Positions 5,865 through 6,016 of a DNA stretch of 6,016 nt are shown here, piece by piece (the stretch's first letter is position 1; the number at the start of each line of letters is the position of its first letter). The DNA comes from Methanomicrobiaceae archaeon UBA436 (GTDB lineage: Archaea; Halobacteriota; Methanomicrobia; Methanomicrobiales; Methanoculleaceae). The notes beneath the pieces are model-generated. The model worked only from the letters and a program-made list of their open reading frames with translations, made no database searches and was not told the origin of the DNA. The DNA lies in the NCBI GenBank assembly GCA_002497965.1, contig DAFR01000032.1, positions 1-6,016 on the forward strand. Direction: 5' to 3'. The position numbers and the translations under genes are program-made.

Positions 5865-6016
5865 GCTGAAAGTGCCGCTGCGTCCTCGATAAGGTCGTGG
5901 ATCCTCTGAACCTGGTGCGGGATCATCATGTAGGGCTTTGCGATATCATCGGTGGTCTTCATGGCCAGGTAGTAGATGTGCCGGATATCAAGCCCCGCAA
6001 CCGAGAGCGCGATTAG
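5861..6016 (-). CDS. C-terminal fragment of an unidentified gene, cut by the window edge
   Basis: The last 51 codons of a gene read leftwards from the right edge and end at TGA 5861-5863, overlapping the start of the PIN-like gene in an ATGA. The visible tail includes GLDIRHIYYLAMKTTDDIAK and PYMMIPHQVQRIHDLIEDAA. It is probably helical and soluble, with no cysteine or membrane segment. Codon use matches its neighbours. I do not recognise the family. The overlap and shared strand place it first in a cluster with the PIN-like and HAD genes. Confidence 0.75.
   Translation of the reverse strand, partial: LIALSVAGLDIRHIYYLAMKTTDDIAKPYMMIPHQVQRIHDLIEDAAALSA

Overview
The window looks like chromosomal DNA of a methanogenic archaeon, most likely a Methanoculleus-like member of the Methanomicrobiales. 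This rests on a protein matching the methanogenesis marker 8 (DUF2099) family, an archaeal-type lipoprotein, GC-rich codon use, tightly packed genes with ATGA-type overlaps, and strong GGAGGT ribosome-binding sites. The lineage call is made from remembered family features, not from a search.

Layout from left to right. Positions 13-2030 (+) hold a small predicted lipoprotein followed by an adenine deaminase. The deaminase appears to start at a CTG codon (375) that overlaps the lipoprotein stop as CTGA. Positions 2031-2279 are a convergent spacer with a candidate 58-aa ORF on the minus strand, a 10-bp inverted repeat and one arm of a 22-bp imperfect direct repeat. Positions 2280-3029 (-) encode a multi-pass membrane acyltransferase-like protein of the DUF1624/HGSNAT type. 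It is preceded in the same transcription unit by a tiny two-CxxC-type zinc-ribbon protein (3041-3172) whose 5' end looks frameshifted or unusually started.

A divergent promoter region (about 3234-3330) separates that unit from methanogenesis marker protein 8 (3331-4188, +). This gene runs convergently, with a 6-base gap, into a three-gene minus-strand cluster read from the right edge: a C-terminal gene fragment of unknown function (5861-6016), a PIN-fold-like putative ribonuclease (4857-5864) and a HAD-family phosphatase-like hydrolase (4195-4893). Consecutive genes in this cluster overlap (4 bases and about 37 bases), so they are probably translated together.

Functionally the window is mostly housekeeping: purine salvage, an uncharacterised methanogen-specific protein, a phosphatase and a possible RNA-processing or toxin-like nuclease. 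I see no mobile element, CRISPR array, tRNA or rRNA, and no clear defence system. The points most worth a second look are the CTG start of adenine deaminase, the broken or unusual start of the zinc-ribbon gene, the small ORF whose C-terminal tail repeats that of its upstream neighbour, and the overlapping PIN/HAD cluster.
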